In this document: piece after piece, positions 60,747 through 64,000 of the stretch
Layout: every line of letters begins with the position of its first letter
How positions within the stretch are numbered: position 1 is the first letter of the stretch
NCBI GenBank assembly: GCA_900112325.1
Contig: FOLJ01000017.1
Coordinates: 1-64,000 of the forward strand
Direction: 5' to 3'
Length of the DNA: 64,000 bases
Source: Micromonospora sediminimaris
GTDB lineage: Bacteria; Actinomycetota; Actinomycetes; Mycobacteriales; Micromonosporaceae
The notes under the pieces: model-generated
What the model was told of the DNA's origin: nothing
Databases searched by the model: none
The model's input: only the letters and a program-made list of their open reading frames with translations
Position numbers and translations under genes: made by a program

Positions 60747-61196
60747 ATGGCCATGGTCAACTTGTCCGCGCGGGAGCCACGCCGGTCCCGCATCGCCCAC
60801 ACCTTCGGACTCCTGGCGCTTCTCGGTGCCGTCACCACCCTGGTGGTGCTGGGCCGGGATCCGGCACTGTCGTCCACCCGGCTGGCCGAGCCCGTACCGG
60901 CCCCGGAGATCACTGTCGTGGAGAGCGAGCCGGTCGAGCCGGACGTCACCACCGACGACGTCTGGGACGCCTTCGCCCGCGACGGCTTCTTCGACCAGAC
61001 GGCCGACGACCCGGCGGAGTCCGACGGCGTCTCCGGTCAGCCCTCGTACCCGGCTGACCAGAAAGCGCCAGCCAGGGCCACGGGTGGTCACACCCGGGAG
61101 GAACTCAGCCGCTCGCTGTTCTGGTCCGGGGTGTTCGGACTGGCGATCTCCCTCGCCGGTCTCGGACTGGTCGGCACCAGACGCCGGATGTGGTGA
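60747..61196 (+). CDS. Membrane protein with two spans, unknown family
   Basis: 149 aa: a basic N-terminus, a membrane segment (about 19-36, TFGLLALLGAVTTLVVLG), an acidic outer region of about 80 residues (VESEPVEPDVTTDDVWDAF), and a second segment (about 122-142) before a basic end RRRMW. Start at ATG 60747 (or ATG 60753) without a clear ribosome binding site. It is convergent with the PASTA gene, 9 bp apart, with no terminator. Function unknown. Confidence 0.6.
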   Translation: MAMVNLSAREPRRSRIAHTFGLLALLGAVTTLVVLGRDPALSSTRLAEPVPAPEITVVESEPVEPDVTTDDVWDAFARDGFFDQTADDPAESDGVSGQPSYPADQKAPARATGGHTREELSRSLFWSGVFGLAISLAGLGLVGTRRRMW

Positions 61197-61205
61197 CTCT
61201 GGCGG

Positions 61206-62126
61206 TCACTCCGTGGGGCTCGCCGTGACGGTTTGCTCGGTGGTGGTCGGCTCGCCCGTGCTCGGTTCGGGACTCGGACTGGCCGCGGCGACCACCAGCC
61301 GAACCTCATCGCCCACCTCCACCGACTCACCGGCCTGCGGGTCGGTGGCGATGACGGTCCCCTCCGGCTGGTCCGACGGGCGGTACTCCACCCGATAGTC
61401 GAGGTCGAGCCCGTCCAGCGCGGCCCGTGCCGCGGCTTCCGGCAGACCCACCAGCGGCGGTACCGGTACCTCGGCCGGCGCGGCGCTCGTCGTCGGTGCC
61501 GGTGACGGGGACTCGGTGGTCGGCGACGGTGACGCCGTGGTCGGCGGGGCCTGGGTGGTCGGTGAGGGCGACTCCGGTGCCGGGCCGTCGTCGTTCAGCC
61601 CCTGGCCGGCCAGCCAGAACCCACCCCCGATCAGGCCGAGCAGGAGCAGCAGCAGGACGCCCCAGAGGATCGGCAGCCACCACGGTCGGCCCGGCTGCTC
61701 GTCGGTGTACCAGTCGCCGCCGGCCAGCTCGCGGTCCACACCCGGCCGAACCGACGGCACCTCCGCGCGCCCCGACCAGGCCACCGACCCGGAACGCTGG
61801 CTCGGCGGCAGCGGCGCGGTCGCGTCCGCCGGCTCGGCGACGGCCCGGTCCAGCGGCGCGGTCGCGTCCGGCGTACGCCCCATCGGCGCGGTCTCGTCCG
61901 GCGGTCCCGCCGGCTCTGCGGTCGCGCGATCCATCGGTGCGGTCTCGTCGGGAGCGCGCCCCATCTGCGCCGTCTCGTCCGGCGCACGCGGCGCGGTCGC
62001 GTCCGCCGGCTCGCCGGCGGCCCGGTCCAGCGGCGCGGTCTCGTCCGGGTTGTCTCCGGACGGCGGGATCGGACGGGTCCGGTCGTCCGGTTGCCCGTCG
62101 GTCGGCTCCTGGCGGTCGTCGCTCAC
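61206..62126 (-). CDS. Membrane protein with one PASTA domain and no kinase
   Basis: 306 aa. The cytoplasmic N-terminus (1-148) carries a tandem motif [DE/DA]-T-A-[PQ]-[LMR] at Thr 30, 44, 52, 62, 79, 89 and 103, plus TRPIP at 17; most have Leu, Ile or Met at +3. One membrane segment (about 150-174), a Pro/Ser/Thr spacer (180-215), a single PASTA domain (217-284) and a Ser/Thr-rich end. PASTA domains bind peptidoglycan fragments or beta-lactams. The Thr motif resembles the juxtamembrane DETVAM of PknB, so the protein may be a PknB substrate or adaptor. The repeats are also visible as near-identical DNA (61830-62050). Confidence 0.75.
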   Translation of the reverse strand: MSDDRQEPTDGQPDDRTRPIPPSGDNPDETAPLDRAAGEPADATAPRAPDETAQMGRAPDETAPMDRATAEPAGPPDETAPMGRTPDATAPLDRAVAEPADATAPLPPSQRSGSVAWSGRAEVPSVRPGVDRELAGGDWYTDEQPGRPWWLPILWGVLLLLLLGLIGGGFWLAGQGLNDDGPAPESPSPTTQAPPTTASPSPTTESPSPAPTTSAAPAEVPVPPLVGLPEAAARAALDGLDLDYRVEYRPSDQPEGTVIATDPQAGESVEVGDEVRLVVAAASPSPEPSTGEPTTTEQTVTASPTE

Positions 62127-62225
62127 GGCACGTCCTTTCCGCCGACCGGGCGGGCACCAGGCCCCTCGACGGTCAACCTAGCGGTTTCGCCGGTCATCGG
62201 TCGGCACCAGCGTGTCGGGTGCGCG

Positions 62226-62915
62226 TCACGGCGCCGGAGTGCTCGCATCCGCACTCGGCGGCGTGCCGCACCAGATCTGGACCACGTCGTTCCACCTGCC
62301 GACCGTGCCGCCCGGCGGTTGCTGCGACGTGACCGTGCCGGAGCGTCCGTTGGGATAGCGGGGAGAGAACCCGTCGTCGACGAGTTCGTCCCTCGCCTCG
62401 TTGCACGTCTCACCGGTCAGGTCGGGCACCTCGTTCGGTGGGGCGGCCCCGGCCACATTGATCTTGACCGTGACACCACGCCGCACCGGTGTCCCCGGAG
62501 CCGGGTCGGTGCTTCGTACGCTGGAACTGTCGCCGCTGCCGAAGACGAGCTGCCAGCCCAGGCCCAGGTCCCGCAGCTCCTCCCTGGCCTCCTCGAAGTC
62601 TGCGCCGACCAGGTCCGGGACGGTGAGTCCGGTCGGCCGCGACGGGCTGGGGCTGCTGCTCGGCGTGGTCGCGGTGTTCGGTGTCGGCCGCTCCTGCGGC
62701 GGCGAGATCCGCCCCGTTGGGCTGGGGGTGGGAGTGCCGGTGGCGGCGGAGGACACCGGGCCGGGTCTTACCTGATCGCCGGCGAGCACCCAGCCACCGG
62801 CGGCACCGATGATCGCGAGCAGGATGGCGGCAGCCCCGCCACCGATGATCAACCTCGTTCGGTCCGGGCCGGTGTCACCGCGCCCCGGCCGCCCGCCCGT
62901 GGTCCCGTCCGTCAT
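62226..62915 (-). CDS. Membrane protein with two PASTA domains and no kinase
   Basis: 229 aa. Short cytoplasmic N-terminus, a membrane segment (about 22-46), a Pro/Ser/Thr-rich spacer to about 95, then PASTA domains 98-163 (TVPDLVGADFEEAREEL...VKINVAG) and 167-222 (VPDLTGETCNEARDELVDDGF...WCGT). The two Cys in the second repeat may pair. It lies 99 bp upstream of the other PASTA gene on the same strand, so the two are neighbours and perhaps an operon. The start ATG 62915 is preferred over the open frame reaching 63071. A surface cell-wall sensor is a reasonable guess. Confidence 0.75.
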   Translation of the reverse strand: MTDGTTGGRPGRGDTGPDRTRLIIGGGAAAILLAIIGAAGGWVLAGDQVRPGPVSSAATGTPTPSPTGRISPPQERPTPNTATTPSSSPSPSRPTGLTVPDLVGADFEEAREELRDLGLGWQLVFGSGDSSSVRSTDPAPGTPVRRGVTVKINVAGAAPPNEVPDLTGETCNEARDELVDDGFSPRYPNGRSGTVTSQQPPGGTVGRWNDVVQIWCGTPPSADASTPAP

Positions 62916-63023
62916 CCCGCCCACCGCCTTATCACCCACGACCGTAGCGACCGGGGCCAAGCACTGTCCGTAACCGTCGCCGGTAGATGCCACGCACGAC
63001 TCGCCGCACCGACCACAGGACGT

Positions 63024-63029
63024 TACGCT
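63024..63029 (+). promoter_or_regulatory. -10 box TACGCT of a probable leaderless transcript
   Basis: TACGCT ends 7 nt before ATG 63037 and there is no ribosome binding site. Confidence 0.45.
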
Positions 63030-63036
63030 GCCCGGC

Positions 63037-64000
63037 ATGGCCAGACAGGGCTGGGGAGGATCGATCGCCACCGCGGCCGGCGTGGCAGCCGGTGCCGGTG
63101 CCGCTCAACTGGGCTTCGGATACGGCCTGGGCATTCTCAACTGGGCGCCCCCGGAGGCGACCGCCGGCACGGCGGCCTGGGTGGCGAGCCTGATCTGGGC
63201 GACCTGGATCGCGGCCACGTCGACCATCTTCGGTGCGGTCTGCGCCCAACGGCTGCACGACCGTCGCCGGGCCGCATCCCCGTCCGACCCGGTGACGGTG
63301 GCCGACGGGCCGCCCGCCGCCGGTTCCCCGGCGCCGCCGTCCGGCACCGTAGCGCCGCCCATTTCCGCGGCGGCGGGCAGCGGGCCGGCGACGTCCGGCA
63401 GCCCGGTTCCGCCCTCCGGTGAGCTTCCGTCCACCACCGTCAAGCAGGACGGTGGCGGACTGTGGGGAATCGCGCTGGCCGTGGCCGCCGGCCTGGGCGC
63501 ACTGATCACGGTGTTGCTGGTCGCCGTACCGGCCCGGGTCGCGGTGGTGCCGGACACGCCGTCCCCCCGGGACATGGCCGCCGGGTACGCGGCGGTCGGC
63601 GTACTTATCGGAACGCTCGTGGCGGTCTGGGCGCTGCGTTGTCGCGCCGCAGCCACCAATGTCATCGCCACCGCCGGCTGGCTCTGGCTGCTCGCGGTCA
63701 TCGCCGTGGTCGACTCCGTGCTCGCCGGTCGCGGGCTCACCACCGCGCAGCTCGGGATCTGGCAACTCAGCTCGGACAACGACCAGTTCTGGATCCGGGA
63801 CTACTTCTACTGGCCCGGCGCGGTCCTGTCACTCGGTTCAGCACTGGTTATCGGCGCGCTGGCCGCCCGCCGCGGAGTCCGGGCGACCGAGCGGCGGGTC
63901 GGCGCCACCGCATCCGGTGCCGCCGGTCCGCTGTTGGTGGCCATCGCCTACTTCCTGGCCGTGCCGAGGCTCACCGCGATCAGCCCGGAACAGGTGTCCG
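63037..64000 (+). CDS. Multi-span membrane protein, 3' end beyond the window
   Basis: 321 visible codons. Hydrophobic segments at about 5-30 and 45-67, a Pro/Ala/Ser-rich loop (75-140), then at least five more (about 142-165, 178-198, 205-225, 255-280 and 290-312). It has no stop in the window. No known motif is visible beyond Gly/Ala-rich spans; FWIRDYFYWPGA is one conserved-looking loop. The ATG at 63037 follows a TACGCT box and starts MARQGWGGSIATAAG. Function unknown. Confidence 0.65.
   Translation, partial: MARQGWGGSIATAAGVAAGAGAAQLGFGYGLGILNWAPPEATAGTAAWVASLIWATWIAATSTIFGAVCAQRLHDRRRAASPSDPVTVADGPPAAGSPAPPSGTVAPPISAAAGSGPATSGSPVPPSGELPSTTVKQDGGGLWGIALAVAAGLGALITVLLVAVPARVAVVPDTPSPRDMAAGYAAVGVLIGTLVAVWALRCRAAATNVIATAGWLWLLAVIAVVDSVLAGRGLTTAQLGIWQLSSDNDQFWIRDYFYWPGAVLSLGSALVIGALAARRGVRATERRVGATASGAAGPLLVAIAYFLAVPRLTAISPEQVS

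Overview
The window is high-GC actinobacterial chromosome and looks most like Micromonospora or a close relative. The reasons are the strong G+C-rich third-position bias in every real gene, the gene order crgA / DUF881 / sortase E / trpG / pknB-pknA-pbpA-rodA-pstP-fhaB-fhaA / tRNA-Leu (the origin-proximal cluster that corresponds to Mycobacterium tuberculosis Rv0011c-Rv0020c), HTH-DUF5753/DUF397 and DUF6458 genes, and palindromic intergenic elements carrying TGATCATG. No phage, transposase, CRISPR array or plasmid gene was seen. This is a core-genome region with small lineage-specific inserts.

Layout. 1-6.7 kb: the 5' part of dnaK (minus strand, cut by the window edge), divergent from two translationally coupled dynamin-like membrane GTPases, with an HspR (HAIR) operator in the shared gap, then an unknown gene. 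6.7-12.3 kb: an 18-bp tandem repeat at the end of a Pro/Ser/Thr-rich envelope protein gene, the E1alpha-E1beta-E2 genes of a 2-oxoacid dehydrogenase complex, and a 45-residue protein gene preceded by an iron-box-like site. 12.6-21.6 kb: a Trp/Pro/Gln-rich LppU-type membrane protein, a thioredoxin-NHL protein, the 5-oxoprolinase operon pxpBCA, a hemolysin III channel, and sixA between two DUF6458 paralogues. 21.7-33 kb: a FadE5-like acyl-CoA dehydrogenase, a SpoIIE-type phosphatase, an RlpA-like protein, two related phosphoribosyltransferases, a small hydrolase, ASCH, LLM and PPOX proteins, tRNA-Gly(CCC), an M43 metalloprotease and dcd. 33-38 kb: two paralogous NlpC/P60 cell-wall hydrolases, the first behind a c-di-AMP (ydaO) riboswitch, and the Fe-S membrane protein EtfD.

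38.3-53.5 kb is the growth and division cluster. CrgA, a class E sortase with a very long cytoplasmic tail, and a TrpG-like amidotransferase lie on one side. On the other are two Ser/Thr kinases, a transpeptidase, a SEDS glycosyltransferase, a PP2C phosphatase and two FHA proteins, most of them with ATGA-type overlaps. A secreted DUF2690-like gene with an AT-rich upstream region is inserted between the halves. 53.4-64 kb: tRNA-Leu(CAG), an epimerase and a WecG/TagA glycosyltransferase, a secreted subtilase, HTH/DUF397 genes, two membrane PASTA proteins without kinase domains, and a truncated membrane protein.

Connections worth following: (i) a short Thr-x-x-[Ile/Leu/Met] motif, often acidic before and Pro after, recurs in the PknB juxtamembrane segment, the sortase tail and one kinase-less PASTA protein, and could form FHA ligands for FhaA/FhaB; (ii) nearly identical 16-bp palindromes lie upstream of the fadE5-like gene and etfD, which suggests one beta-oxidation regulator; (iii) at least seven genes carry a TAnnnT box 6-7 nt before the start codon, the arrangement expected of leaderless transcripts.
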